Below, piece by piece: positions 17,954 to 27,128 of a stretch of DNA of 64,000 bases; position 1 is the stretch's first letter; each line of letters starts with the position of its first letter. Location of the stretch: NCBI GenBank assembly GCA_023251455.1, contig JAHEYT010000036.1, forward strand, positions 4,505 to 68,504, read 5' to 3'. A program made the translations under genes and the position numbers. The notes below the pieces were generated by a model. It was not told the DNA's origin. It saw only the letters and a program-made list of their open reading frames with translations, and searched no databases. This DNA is from Bacteroidota bacterium (GTDB taxonomy: Bacteria; Bacteroidota; Bacteroidia; Bacteroidales; Prolixibacteraceae).

Positions 17954-18988
17954 ATGAAAGAACGAATCAGCACCATTAAGTTTAATCTGATTTTCTGGAC
18001 TCTCTATTTTTTGTTTGAGTGGCTGACCATGGTAGCCTCCAACGATTTTTCCTTTATATATTTTTTGAGGGCTTGTGTCAATATTCCAATTGCATTCGTA
18101 GTTTCTTATTTGATATTCTACGTTTTATTTGAGAAATTATACCTAACCAACAGAAAAACTGCTTTTTGGATTTGTCAAATAATAGTGGCAATTGTATTTG
18201 TATTCTTAAAGCGATCCATCAATTATTATTACATATATCCTTTATACTTTCCTAACGCTACGGAGTATCCATTAATCTATTTATCCAAAATAATCTTCGA
18301 ATTCATAAGTCTTTATCTTATTGTTTCGTTTTATGGGATGTTCATTTTTATAAGGATTTGGTATCGTCAGCAGCAAGCATTGAATGAACTCAAAAAAGAA
18401 AAAATAGCTGCCGAACTGGAGTTGCTAAAATCACAGGTTCAGCCTCACTTTATATTCAATATGCTGAATAATATTTATTCAAGTGCATTCAAAAAGAGTC
18501 CCGAAACTGCACAGCAAATATTAAAACTTTCGAACTTAATTGAGTATAGCCTTTATGATTCGAAGAAAGAGGAAGTTTTGCTGGAAGAAGAGTTAAAGTA
18601 TATCCGAAACTATGTGGATCTGCAAAAAATAAGAGTTGGCAATAAGCTGGATGTTTCAATGAATATTTTTGATGATATAAATGGCATCCTGATTCCTCCA
18701 TTGCTTTTGTTGCCCATCATCGAAAATTGTTTTAAGCATGGTGTCAATCAATCAATCAATCCCTCGTGGATACGGATTGATATTTCAGCAACTGATCGTG
18801 AAATCACATTCAAGATAGAAAATAGCATTGAAAAGGAGACTCAAAATACTGTCAGTCAAAATAGTGGATTAGGTCTGACAAATGTGAGGAGAAGACTGGA
18901 ATTGATGTATCCGAAAGGGCACGACATTAAGATTTTTGAGGAGGAAAACAGTTTTTTATTGGTATTAAAACTATCCCGAATTAAATGA
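17954..18988 (+). CDS. LytS/YehU-type sensor histidine kinase
   Basis: A 344-residue kinase started at ATG 17954; a GTG at 17891 lies before a non-conserved leader and is less likely. Four hydrophobic segments fill residues 10-145. The phosphoacceptor motif of the His_kinase family, QVQPHFIFNMLNN, lies near residue 172. The ATP-binding region has PPLLLLPIIENCFKHG and GLGLTNVRRRLELMYP near 255-330. No extracytoplasmic sensor domain is present, so sensing would be through the membrane part. The stop overlaps the start of the response regulator by 4 bp, so the pair is translationally coupled. Confidence 0.92.
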   Translation: MKERISTIKFNLIFWTLYFLFEWLTMVASNDFSFIYFLRACVNIPIAFVVSYLIFYVLFEKLYLTNRKTAFWICQIIVAIVFVFLKRSINYYYIYPLYFPNATEYPLIYLSKIIFEFISLYLIVSFYGMFIFIRIWYRQQQALNELKKEKIAAELELLKSQVQPHFIFNMLNNIYSSAFKKSPETAQQILKLSNLIEYSLYDSKKEEVLLEEELKYIRNYVDLQKIRVGNKLDVSMNIFDDINGILIPPLLLLPIIENCFKHGVNQSINPSWIRIDISATDREITFKIENSIEKETQNTVSQNSGLGLTNVRRRLELMYPKGHDIKIFEEENSFLLVLKLSRIK

Positions 18989-19692
18989 ACAAATGTTTAA
19001 TCATAGATGACGAATTGCCTGCACGAGAATTGATTCAGGCTTACCTGGAAGTACTGCCAGACTTCGAGGTCACGAATTCGATTGACAATGCCATTGAGGG
19101 TTTTGTTTACCTCCAGAACCACCAGGTAGATTTGCTTTTTTTAGATATTCAAATGCCCCGGATGACGGGATTGGAACTTTTAAAATCACTGCAAATAAGA
19201 CCTAAGGTTGTATTAACCACCGCCTTTCGTGAATTTGCTGCTGAGGGATTTGATTTGGATGTATTAGACTATTTAGTGAAACCAATAAGTCAGGAACGCT
19301 TTCTAAAAACCATATCAAAATACCTGTATTTTAAAGAAATCACTCAAGATGTTTCTTCTCAAAAACTAAAAGTTGACGACGCATATATCTTTCTGAAAGT
19401 TGACAAAGAACAGAAAAAAGTTTTTCTACACGAAATACTATACATAGAAGGATTAAAGGATTATATCAAAGTTTATACCCTTCAAGGTATGTACGTGGTG
19501 TACGAACGGCTGGGATTTATGGAGGCCAAGTTACCCGAATCAAAATTTGTGAGAGTACATAAATCGTTTATCATTTCATTAGGTAAAGTGTCGAAATATA
19601 CGAACGAAGTGCTAAACATCAATCAATATGAGATTCCCCTTGGCCGAATGTACAAACAGAATTTTCTAAGCAAAGTGGGATTGCATGAATAG
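18985..19692 (+). CDS. LytTR family response regulator
   Basis: A 235-residue regulator. Residues 1-115 form the receiver, with the acidic pair in IIDDELPA, the phosphorylated aspartate in LLFLDIQMPRMTG near residue 53 and the lysine in YLVKPIS near 104. Residues 135-235 are a LytTR DNA-binding domain (FLKVDKEQKKVFLHEILYIE, FVRVHKSFIISL, IPLGRMYK). It forms a two-component pair with the preceding kinase. The direct repeats upstream of the kinase are a plausible target; other targets were not evident by eye. Confidence 0.93.
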   Translation: MNKCLIIDDELPARELIQAYLEVLPDFEVTNSIDNAIEGFVYLQNHQVDLLFLDIQMPRMTGLELLKSLQIRPKVVLTTAFREFAAEGFDLDVLDYLVKPISQERFLKTISKYLYFKEITQDVSSQKLKVDDAYIFLKVDKEQKKVFLHEILYIEGLKDYIKVYTLQGMYVVYERLGFMEAKLPESKFVRVHKSFIISLGKVSKYTNEVLNINQYEIPLGRMYKQNFLSKVGLHE

Positions 19693-19808
19693 GAGTAAAA
19701 TAAATGAAACTACAAATGCCGGATAATGAATAGGAACCTACAAAAAAATAGGTGTGGATGAAAAAATGAGAAATTTCTCAATTGTTTAACAAAAAAAAAG
19801 GAAATAGC

Positions 19809-20309
19809 ATGAAAACAACAATTATTGGACTGTTTTTAATCATCATGAGTACACAATTGTCCTTTGGACAACCTGGATTAAATCCAACAAACAGAACTTT
19901 TACCGCTGAGGAACAGGAAGTTATTGATCTTTCCAAAGAAAAGTGGCAGTGGATGGCCGACAAAAATGCAAGTATTCTGGATAAGCTCTTTCACGAAAAA
20001 GCAATGTTTGTACACATGGGTGGATCGTGGGGAAAAGAACAGGAAATCAATATTATTAAAGGCGGCATGATCTGGTATAAAAAAGCCGACATACATGATG
20101 TGACGGTAAATATTATTGACAATACAGCTATTCTCCTAAATAGAATTACGTTGCTAGCCGTTGTGGGAGGCAATGAGGTCACAACTCATTTTATGGTTAC
20201 CGAAGTTTATATTAAGCAAAACGGTAATTGGAAGATGGGGTCTTTGTCGTTTTCAAGTCTGCGTACACCTCCAACCCCAGGATCAGCCCCAACCCAGGAG
20301 ACACACTAG
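19809..20309 (+). CDS. Secreted NTF2-like (DUF4440-type) protein
   Basis: A 166-residue protein started at ATG 19809; a TTG at 19782 is rejected because it would spoil the signal peptide. The signal peptide is MKTTIIGLFLIIMSTQLSFG. The mature part is a SnoaL/DUF4440-like cone fold: KWQWMADKNASILDKLFH, FVHMGGSW and a terminal strand pair, YIKQNGNWKMGSLSF. Members bind small molecules or act as isomerases or hydrolases. Here the catalytic identity is unknown. It is separated by 116 bp from the two-component genes and by 83 bp from the first PQQ-type propeller. Confidence 0.75.
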   Translation: MKTTIIGLFLIIMSTQLSFGQPGLNPTNRTFTAEEQEVIDLSKEKWQWMADKNASILDKLFHEKAMFVHMGGSWGKEQEINIIKGGMIWYKKADIHDVTVNIIDNTAILLNRITLLAVVGGNEVTTHFMVTEVYIKQNGNWKMGSLSFSSLRTPPTPGSAPTQETH

Positions 20310-20392
20310 TTTGCTGAATTAATACCAGAAAAAAAGCACTAAATCAGCACCAAACAAAAATCGAAATAACCCAAAAATCAAAAAACTAACAC

Positions 20393-21640
20393 ATGAAAAT
20401 TATCAAGTTAATTCTGCTTTCAGTCTTGATAAGCATCCAGGTTGTTAATGCACAGCAAATCAGCGAATTTCGCGAAGCAAACCGGACCGGTGTATCATCT
20501 GAAACCGGGTTGTTGAAATCATGGCCAGCCGAAGGCCCGAAACTGCTTTGGACAAATCTTGAACTCCCCAAAGGCAATTCTTCGGTTTCGTTTGGAAATA
20601 ATGTCATGTACACCACTGGCAAGGTTGGGGCGGATGATGTTCTGTTTGCATTAGACATGAATGGAAAAATTCAATGGCAAACCGTTATGGGCCGGGCATG
20701 GACACAATCGTATCCTGAGAGCCGCGCAACACCAACTGTTGAAGGCAATAAAGTTTATACGACCAGCGGATATGGTGACATTGCCTGCATCGATGGAACT
20801 TCAGGAAAAGTAATATGGAGCTACAAAGGCAGCGAAATGAACAAGGGCACTTATGGCATGTGGGGAATCGCTGAATCGTTGATAATCGATGGGGACAAAC
20901 TTTATTTCACCCCGGGAGGGCCCGAAACAATGACAATGGCATTAAATAAAACAAATGGAGCAGTGCTTTGGAAGTCGGCAAGCCTGAATGACAAACCAGG
21001 CTATGTATCGCCAATCCTGGTCAATTACGCAGGCAAAAAAATGATTGTCAACGTATCGTTGGGAAATGTATTTGCCATTGACGCCTCAAATGGCGAAATC
21101 CTCTGGAAAGTTGCCATTGAAAAACCAGCCGGTTTTAACTGGGATCTCATTATGTGCGTTACCCCGTTATATCAGGATGGTATGGTGTACGTTACCGGTG
21201 GTTACGATGTTGGCGGTATGATGGTTAAGATTGCCGATGATGGGAAAAGTGCAAGTGCCGTTTGGAAAGATCAAACTCTGGATGTTCATCATGGTGGAGT
21301 TGTGCAGGTAGGAGGTTATATCTATGGATCGAACTGGCTGAACAATGCCGATGGCAACTGGTGCTGCATCGATTGGAAAACCGGAGCAAAAAAATGGGAA
21401 CAACATTGGGAATGCAAAGGTTCAATCATTTCGGCCGAAGGCATGCTTTATATTTACGACGAGAAAAGAGGAAATGTGGGACTGCTAAAAGCCAACCCTG
21501 AAAAGTTCGATCTTGTCAGTAGTTTCCAGATTAAGCAAGGAGACTCGGGGCCATTCTGGGCGCATCCGGTAATCCACAATGGAGTCCTTTACATCAGGCA
21601 CACCAATGCTTTAATGGCTTACGACATCAAAGCTAAATAG
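20393..21640 (+). CDS. Secreted PQQ-type beta-propeller protein (1)
   Basis: A 415-residue protein with signal peptide (ending VVNAQ). Blades of the PQQ/quinoprotein type are seen through repeated W-containing strands such as GKIQWQTVMGRAW, GKVIWSYKG, GAVLWKSAS, GEILWKVAI and GAKKWEQHW. The length allows 7 to 8 blades. PQQ-binding residues cannot be assigned, and many such proteins are non-enzymatic. It shares the segment WPAEGP and the general layout with the propeller at 22777, so the two are paralogs. A hairpin terminator follows at 21656-21712. Confidence 0.85.
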   Translation: MKIIKLILLSVLISIQVVNAQQISEFREANRTGVSSETGLLKSWPAEGPKLLWTNLELPKGNSSVSFGNNVMYTTGKVGADDVLFALDMNGKIQWQTVMGRAWTQSYPESRATPTVEGNKVYTTSGYGDIACIDGTSGKVIWSYKGSEMNKGTYGMWGIAESLIIDGDKLYFTPGGPETMTMALNKTNGAVLWKSASLNDKPGYVSPILVNYAGKKMIVNVSLGNVFAIDASNGEILWKVAIEKPAGFNWDLIMCVTPLYQDGMVYVTGGYDVGGMMVKIADDGKSASAVWKDQTLDVHHGGVVQVGGYIYGSNWLNNADGNWCCIDWKTGAKKWEQHWECKGSIISAEGMLYIYDEKRGNVGLLKANPEKFDLVSSFQIKQGDSGPFWAHPVIHNGVLYIRHTNALMAYDIKAK

Positions 21641-21655
21641 CATGATTACTGAATA

Positions 21656-21715
21656 GATATTGGGATTTGCCTTTGGAGATGTTATCTGCCTACAAGGTAG
21701 AATCCCAGTATCTTT
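21656..21715 (+). terminator. Hairpin terminator after propeller 1
   Basis: Arms GATATTGGGATT (21656-21667) and AATCCCAGTATC (21701-21712), with one mismatch, are followed by TTTT. The loop is long (33 nt). Confidence 0.6.
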
Positions 21716-21780
21716 TCAAAATCTCCTTAATGGATTATTGTTTTTAAATTAATAGGTCTCCTGAAATAACAACTACAGCA

Positions 21781-22650
21781 ATGAAAGAAATTATCGCAAT
21801 TAGTAATAACGATTTAGCAAGGGCCCACGAAATTATCGATAATTGCGATTCCGTTTTAATTGGAGCAGGCACCGGTTTATCAGCAGCAGCAGGATTCTTG
21901 ACTAACGATTTTGGCACTTTTAAAAGATTATTCCCTGGGTATACTCGCCGGTACGGATTAAAAACTGTTGCGGAAGCTATTTCCTTTTATTTTCCAAGCG
22001 CAGAGGAGCATTATGCTTTTCTTGCCCGCTATATTTCAGCCTTCCGATATTCAACTCCTCCGAAAGATGTGTACACCAATTTTCTGGAAATGGTAAAAAA
22101 CAAACCGCATTTTGTGATTACCACTATAACCGACGGACAGTTTGCTAACGCTGGGTTTGAAAAGCAAAGAATCTATTCTCCGCATGGCGATCTTTCCTTT
22201 TTTCAGTGTTCAATGCCTTGCACGAAGAAATTAGTGCAAAACAGGAAAATGATTGATTCGATGCTGGATGATTTGTCTGAAAATCCATTCGCCATCCGAA
22301 GTTCAAATATACCAACCTGTCCACGGTGCGGAAGTTTTCTCGAACCCAATATCCTCGAATCGGTCAATTTTAATAATATCCCATGGATGCAAAAATCAAC
22401 AGATTACATTGATTTTCTGAAAAATTCAGTAAAGGGTAAACTCGTTATGCTTGAACTGGGCGTTGGCCATGATGGTTCTTCAATAATCAGGCTTCCTTTC
22501 GAATATATCGCAGCCAATTATCAAAACACGGTATTGATCAGAGTTAACCTCAAGGATTACCGGACAGAAGTACCTTTTGCAGACCGGCAAACATTAGCCT
22601 ATCAAATGGATATAAAAGAATTTTGTGCAGCGATCGCTCTCTGTGTCTAG
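21781..22650 (+). CDS. Sir2 family NAD-dependent deacylase, divergent
   Basis: A 289-residue cytoplasmic sirtuin. The glycine-rich motif is IGAGTGLSAAAGF near residue 27. The catalytic His is in SPHGDLSFFQC near 141, and four zinc cysteines occur as CSMPC (about 148-152) and CPRCG (about 181-184). The canonical TQNID NAD motif reads TTITDGQFANAGF here, so the conserved asparagine is replaced. The layout resembles the class M sirtuins (SirTM), but the histidine missing in those is present. The target is unknown. It is the only clearly cytoplasmic enzyme between two secreted propellers, and has its own upstream spacer, so it may be separately expressed. Confidence 0.8.
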   Translation: MKEIIAISNNDLARAHEIIDNCDSVLIGAGTGLSAAAGFLTNDFGTFKRLFPGYTRRYGLKTVAEAISFYFPSAEEHYAFLARYISAFRYSTPPKDVYTNFLEMVKNKPHFVITTITDGQFANAGFEKQRIYSPHGDLSFFQCSMPCTKKLVQNRKMIDSMLDDLSENPFAIRSSNIPTCPRCGSFLEPNILESVNFNNIPWMQKSTDYIDFLKNSVKGKLVMLELGVGHDGSSIIRLPFEYIAANYQNTVLIRVNLKDYRTEVPFADRQTLAYQMDIKEFCAAIALCV

Positions 22651-22776
22651 CATTTCAAAGAAATCATTCACAAGCTTGCTTAAAACTAGGTTGTTTTAAA
22701 TAAGTCTATTTAACTTGAGTCGTATTTTTTTTCTAAAACCCATATCACTAACAAATTGTCACAAAACCCAAAAACT

Positions 22777-24147
22777 ATGAAACAAAGAAAAATTTTCATT
22801 CTTGCAGTTATCATTTTTGCATGTGTGTCAAATGCAATGGCACAAGACTGGCCTCAATTTCTGGGGCCTGAAGGAAACAGTACTTCTCCACAAAAAAATC
22901 TGCTTCGAACCTGGCCTGCCGAAGGTCCTGAAGTGCTTTGGTCTGCCGAGGTTGGAGTTGGCTATGGTGGTCCGGTTATTAAAGATGGTAAAGCCTATTT
23001 GTTGGACAGAGATGATAAATATGGCGATTACATGAGATGTTTTGATTTGAAAACCGGTGCAGAGCTATGGAAGTATGGATATGCAGCTGCCGGAACTGTT
23101 GAATTTCCAGGTTCAAGAAGTGTTCCGGTAGTTGATGTTAAATATGTTTATTCGTGTGGCCCAAACGGAGATTTATATTGCTTTGATGTAATTACACACC
23201 AGCCTGTTTGGAACAAGAACGTTTGGACTGACTTTGGTGGAGAACCAGCCAGTAAAGCCGAAGGTGGATTCGCCGGTTTGGCTGGTGGAGGGAAATTCCC
23301 AATGTGGGCCATTGCTCAATGCCCTTTAATTTATGGTAATTTATTAATTGTAGCATCACAGGCTCCTCAGGCCGGAGTTGTAGCCTTTAATAAACTCAAT
23401 GGTGAAGTAGTCTGGAAATCAGCTCCGCTTGGAAATTTCGGATATGTCAGTCCTTCAATCGCAAAAATCGATGGCGAAGATCAGGTTATCATGATTACGG
23501 CATCAAGCGGTGGCTTTGGCGGTGGTGCAAAAGAACCGAGCAATGTGGTTGGTATTAACCCAAAGAATGGAGATGTACTTTGGAGCTACAAAAATTGGAG
23601 TTGTTGGATTCCTTCGTCCAGTGCCTATGACGCCGGTGAAAATAAGCTCCTGATTGTTGGTGGTTATAATTCTGGTTCTGCAATGATTCAAATTGGGAAA
23701 AGCGGTAATAGCTACAATGTTACAGAACTTTTTAAAACTGCAGATTTTGGCGAACACACAAAACCACCATTGTTTGCCAATGGTTACTTCTATGCTCAAT
23801 ATTCAACGAATGAACGCCGTGATGGCCTTGTGTGTATGAGTAAAGACGGACAAATCATGTGGAAAACCAAAAGAGAACCTGCTTTTAATAAAGGAAGTAT
23901 GATTTTGGCCGATGGATTGATTCTGGCTACCGATGGAGAAACCAAGCTTTACCTGATCGAGCCGGATCCGGCCGGATTCAAGCCATTAGCGTCAGCAAGT
24001 ATCTTAAAAGAAAGTGGTATCGCTGGTAATGAACGGATAATCGGCATAGTGGGTACCAATCAAAACTGGTCGCCCATTGCGCTGTCTGATGGAAAACTCT
24101 TAATAAAGGGTCAAAAACGGTTAGTATGTCTGAAAGTTGCAAAATAA
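22777..24147 (+). CDS. Secreted PQQ-type beta-propeller protein (2)
   Basis: A 456-residue protein started at ATG 22777; an upstream TTG at 22756 is rejected. A signal peptide (IFILAVIIFACVSNAMAQ) is followed by WPQFLGPEGNSTSP, a typical beginning of PQQ-like propeller proteins. Blades are marked by GAELWKYGY, HQPVWNKNVW, GEVVWKSAP, GDVLWSYKN and GQIMWKTKR. It is a paralog of the protein at 20393 (shared WPAEGPxxLW segment). Many homologs have no known enzymatic role. The gene ends at the second flanking hairpin, so it is the last gene of the cargo. Confidence 0.85.
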   Translation: MKQRKIFILAVIIFACVSNAMAQDWPQFLGPEGNSTSPQKNLLRTWPAEGPEVLWSAEVGVGYGGPVIKDGKAYLLDRDDKYGDYMRCFDLKTGAELWKYGYAAAGTVEFPGSRSVPVVDVKYVYSCGPNGDLYCFDVITHQPVWNKNVWTDFGGEPASKAEGGFAGLAGGGKFPMWAIAQCPLIYGNLLIVASQAPQAGVVAFNKLNGEVVWKSAPLGNFGYVSPSIAKIDGEDQVIMITASSGGFGGGAKEPSNVVGINPKNGDVLWSYKNWSCWIPSSSAYDAGENKLLIVGGYNSGSAMIQIGKSGNSYNVTELFKTADFGEHTKPPLFANGYFYAQYSTNERRDGLVCMSKDGQIMWKTKREPAFNKGSMILADGLILATDGETKLYLIEPDPAGFKPLASASILKESGIAGNERIIGIVGTNQNWSPIALSDGKLLIKGQKRLVCLKVAK

Positions 24148-24182
24148 CGATTTGGGCTATTTGAAAAAAGGAAATAGAAAAA

Positions 24183-24227
24183 GACAGTAGTCATTCGGAA
24201 CGTTTTCCAATGACTACTGATTCTTTT
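24183..24227. terminator. Hairpin terminator / right cargo-flanking inverted repeat
   Basis: Arms GACAGTAGTCATT (24183-24195) and AATGACTACTGAT (24209-24221) enclose a 13-nt loop and are followed by a T-rich run. It matches the reverse complement of the hairpin at 7418-7456 at 35 of 39 positions by my count. Confidence 0.7.
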
Positions 24228-24930
24228 CTGACTATAAAAACTTTCATGAAAACTATAAGCTTAATTTCGTTGCTGGTATAAACCCCAAAAATCCCACAAC
24301 TCGTCAAAGTTGCAGTTCATGAATTGTTTTACGGCATAAGCCTGCGGCAGGTATCTTCCGTTTCTCTCCATTTTACTCCAGGGCTCCCCTTAAAACCAAA
24401 GACCTCAAAACTCCCCACCACCCTTCAAAGGTGCAGGTAAAAAGGATCATTAACGCATGGGCTTCGTGCTTGCAGCCGGTTCGTCTCACTCATTCAACCT
24501 TTCCATTCGTACCTCATTTCACTATTTCATTCGTTAACCTCGCCAGCTTCAGCACACCGTTTGTAAGTGTTTCGTACCTCAACACCCACACTTATCCCGA
24601 CCCACGACAGCAGCATTCCGGCCTATTTTTGTGTGCAATTTGGTTGCCCCATAAAACCCGCGGGCGCCAATGATTATCGCGTTAATCAGTCTGAATTGAT
24701 CGTTTCATCATGCTATTTAAATGAGAATAACTGCCCACACAACTCCCTGCACCAGTTATTTCCCATTTCAACTGCTCAGCATCATCATGCCCGAAATTTG
24801 ACATTTCGGTTTCTGAAAAAATAAAAACAGGTGTCATTATTGGGTAAATATCACTTAAGGAATGTAATCAAAGAGGGAATATTTAATCAGGTTAGGCCAG
24901 TCAGGATTGTCGAATATGTGTTCGTAAAAA
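24228..24930. other. Gene-free C/T-rich terminal region of the element
   Basis: No credible gene is present: open frames here are short and rich in P, S, T and H with no family features. The plus strand is pyrimidine-rich, unlike the rest of the window. A motif (A/T)TTCGTACCTCA recurs at 24505-24516 and 24570-24581, with variants at 24479-24488 and 24529-24541. A second degenerate repeat (CAAAGTTGCAG near 24307 and CAAAGGTGCAG near 24427) is also visible. Repeats near the end of an integrated element could be integrase arm sites. Confidence 0.4.
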
Positions 24931-24959
24931 AAACACCCAACCTTACGTTATTGGGTGTA
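24931..24959 (-). terminator. Terminator of the tRNA-Ser transcript
   Basis: ACACCCAA and TTGGGTGT form a stem around a 12-nt loop. On the minus strand the stem is followed by a run of eight U, placed 50 bp after the tRNA 3' end. Confidence 0.75.
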
Positions 24960-25005
24960 AAATTGGGTGTTTATTCTGTAATGTACTGATTTAATGCTAT
25001 ATTTG

Positions 25006-25093
25006 CGGAGAGAGCGGGATTCGAACCCGCGGTACCCTTTAGAGGTACACACGCTTTCCAGGCGTGCCAATTCAGCCACTCTTGCATCTCTCC
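25006..25093 (-). tRNA. tRNA-Ser (GGA anticodon)
   Basis: The 88-nt gene folds as a class II tRNA. The acceptor stem is GGAGAGA with TCTCTCC plus discriminator G. The D-arm region is GTGGCTGAATTGGCAC, the anticodon stem-loop is ACGCCTGGAAAGCGT with anticodon GGA, and a long variable arm follows. The T-arm is GCGGGTTCGAATCCCGC. CCA is not encoded. It lies 60 bp downstream of ansA on the same strand, and its 3' end faces the mobile element, making it the probable integration site. Confidence 0.95.
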
Positions 25094-25152
25094 AATAAAA
25101 TCTGGCTTTATTTTTCAGGCCTCGAAAGTACGAAAAAAACCAATAGGAAAAG

Positions 25153-26184
25153 CTACTCGCTAATCTCGCCAATCAAACTTTTATTCAGGTGCAGCTTGAT
25201 TTCTTCCTGATCCAAACCCTGTCCCAGAAGGAACATCAGCTTGGTAATGGCGGCTTCGGTGGTCATATCTTTGCCACTCACAACACCAGCGTTTTCGAGC
25301 TCAACACCGGTTTCGTAACGACCCATATTCACTGCTCCTCCCTGACATTGAGTGACATTCAGGAATATAATTTTACGCTTAACCGCGTTTTTGATCTGGC
25401 TGATCATCCATCGGGTAGTCGGAATATTGCCTGACCCGAACGATTCGAGCACGACACCTTTCAGCCCCGGAATATTCAAGATGTTCTCAAAAACCAGTTT
25501 GCCAATCCCCGGAAATATTTTCAGGACAACCACATTCTCATCAAAATGTGTCCGCACTTTTAATATTCCTTTATTCTGAAAATGATTTATATTCTCTTGA
25601 AAATATTTGATTTCGACGCCTGCAGTGGCCAGTGGCGGATAGTTTACGGAAGAAAAAGCGCTGAAATCATCAGCATGACGCTTCGAAATACGGTTACCCC
25701 GGAAAAGTTTTGAATTGAAATACACACAAACTTCTGGGACAATAGGGTGTCCGTTTTGCTTAGCGGCAGCAATCTGTATGGATGTAATCAGGTTTTCTTT
25801 ACCATCGGTGCGAAGTATTCCGATCGGAAGTTGCGAGCCGGTTAACACAATTGGTTTATCCAGGTTCTCGAACATGTAACTCAGCGCCGACGCGGTATAG
25901 GCCATGGTGTCGGTTCCGTGCAAAATCACGAATCCGTCGTATTTGCTGTAATTGCGCTCGATGGTATTGGCAATTTTCACCCAAATGGCAGGGGTCATGT
26001 TCGATGAATCGATCGGGGGTGTGAATGTTACAACCTGAAGATTGATTTCCAAACGGCTCAAATCAGGAACTTCTTCCTGAATCTGATCGAATTTTACAGG
26101 AACCAGGATACCGTTGGATTCCTTTTGTACCATCCCGATGGTTCCACCGGTATAAATGATGAGAATCGAAGGTTTTTTTTCCAC
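25153..26184 (-). CDS. ansA: Type I L-asparaginase
   Basis: A 343-residue asparaginase without signal peptide, so cytoplasmic. The two catalytic threonine motifs are visible: ILIIYTGGTIG near residue 8-18 and VILHGTDTMAYTASAL near 85-100. VVLESFGSGNIP near 240 is typical of the family. It hydrolyses L-asparagine to aspartate and ammonia. It follows the TatD gene by 33 bp on the same strand, so both are probably in one transcript that may run on towards the tRNA-Ser gene. Confidence 0.93.
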   Translation of the reverse strand: MEKKPSILIIYTGGTIGMVQKESNGILVPVKFDQIQEEVPDLSRLEINLQVVTFTPPIDSSNMTPAIWVKIANTIERNYSKYDGFVILHGTDTMAYTASALSYMFENLDKPIVLTGSQLPIGILRTDGKENLITSIQIAAAKQNGHPIVPEVCVYFNSKLFRGNRISKRHADDFSAFSSVNYPPLATAGVEIKYFQENINHFQNKGILKVRTHFDENVVVLKIFPGIGKLVFENILNIPGLKGVVLESFGSGNIPTTRWMISQIKNAVKRKIIFLNVTQCQGGAVNMGRYETGVELENAGVVSGKDMTTEAAITKLMFLLGQGLDQEEIKLHLNKSLIGEISE

Positions 26185-26217
26185 AAAATAATTATTACTG
26201 ATGAATACTAATTCAAG

Positions 26218-26982
26218 CTAAATCTCAAACAGTTTTCGGGCATTATCAGTGGTGATTTTTGATATGTCACCAATGGTCATGTGGTGAAGATCGGCAATTT
26301 TTTGTGCAATATAAACAAGGTACGAACTTTCATTTCTTTTTCCACGGAAAGGAACGGGAGTCAGGTAAGGCGAATCGGTTTCAAGAATTAAATGCGATGG
26401 GTCAATTTGACTTATAATCTCATCCAATCCACTCTTTTTGAAGGTAACAACTCCACCGACACCAATTTTAAAACCAAGGTCTGTAACCAGATTGGCTTGC
26501 TCAATTGTTCCTGAAAAACTATGAAATACTCCAGTCAGGTTATCATCTTTTACTTCTGTGAGCACCTGGTAAACTTCGTCGAACGAATCGCGAACGTGAA
26601 CAACAACAGGCAATTTATACTGACGGGCTAATTCGAGCTGAAATCGAAACGCGTGGGTTTGCTCTTCCAGAAACGATTTATCCCAATACAAATCGATACC
26701 AATTTCTCCAATACCATAAAATTTACGCTTTTTCAGCCAGTACTCAACAACCTGTAATTCTTCCTGATAATCGTGTGTTACCGAGGTTGGATGGAGTCCC
26801 ATCAGCGGAAAACAAATGTGCGGATAGGTATCAACCAAATCCAACAGGTTTTTAACCGACGAACTGTCGATGTTTGGAAGAATAATCTTCCGGACATCGT
26901 TCGAATATGCTCGCTGAATTACCTCATCCAGATCATGAATGAAGTCAGTAGAATAAATATGAGAATGTGTATCAATCAGCAT
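26218..26982 (-). CDS. TatD family metal-dependent hydrolase (DNase)
   Basis: A 254-residue TIM-barrel hydrolase. The ATG at 26982 is chosen because MLIDTHSHIY starts exactly at the first metal motif (HxH); a TTG three codons upstream is less likely. Further ligands are in GEIGIDLYW (Glu near 91), VVHVRDSFDE (His near 127), HSFSGT (His near 151) and LETDSPYLTP (Asp near 203). Members of the family are 3'-5' exonucleases acting in DNA repair or turnover. The gene is upstream of ansA in a probable two-gene operon. Confidence 0.93.
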   Translation of the reverse strand: MLIDTHSHIYSTDFIHDLDEVIQRAYSNDVRKIILPNIDSSSVKNLLDLVDTYPHICFPLMGLHPTSVTHDYQEELQVVEYWLKKRKFYGIGEIGIDLYWDKSFLEEQTHAFRFQLELARQYKLPVVVHVRDSFDEVYQVLTEVKDDNLTGVFHSFSGTIEQANLVTDLGFKIGVGGVVTFKKSGLDEIISQIDPSHLILETDSPYLTPVPFRGKRNESSYLVYIAQKIADLHHMTIGDISKITTDNARKLFEI

Positions 26983-27128
26983 TTTCCGCAAAATTTCACC
27001 AAAATAAGGGAAAATAAAGCACCTGAATATGAACGGAATATTATTTTATTGTGTAGAAAAAAAGAAAAACTGATTTGTTTTTGCTAACCGCGATAAAATA
27101 CCCGAAAATTAGTCTGATATCATAAATT

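Noticed and set aside
24431-24673. 80-codon open frame in the terminal region of the element
   Set aside because: Composition-driven, rich in P, S, T and H, no signal, domain or ribosome-binding site, and it overlaps the repeats.
24931-24975. Possible attachment-site repeat (TTGGGTGT occurring twice)
   Set aside because: Best explained as the tRNA-Ser terminator stem with one extra copy of the arm; no matching sequence at a second boundary in the window.
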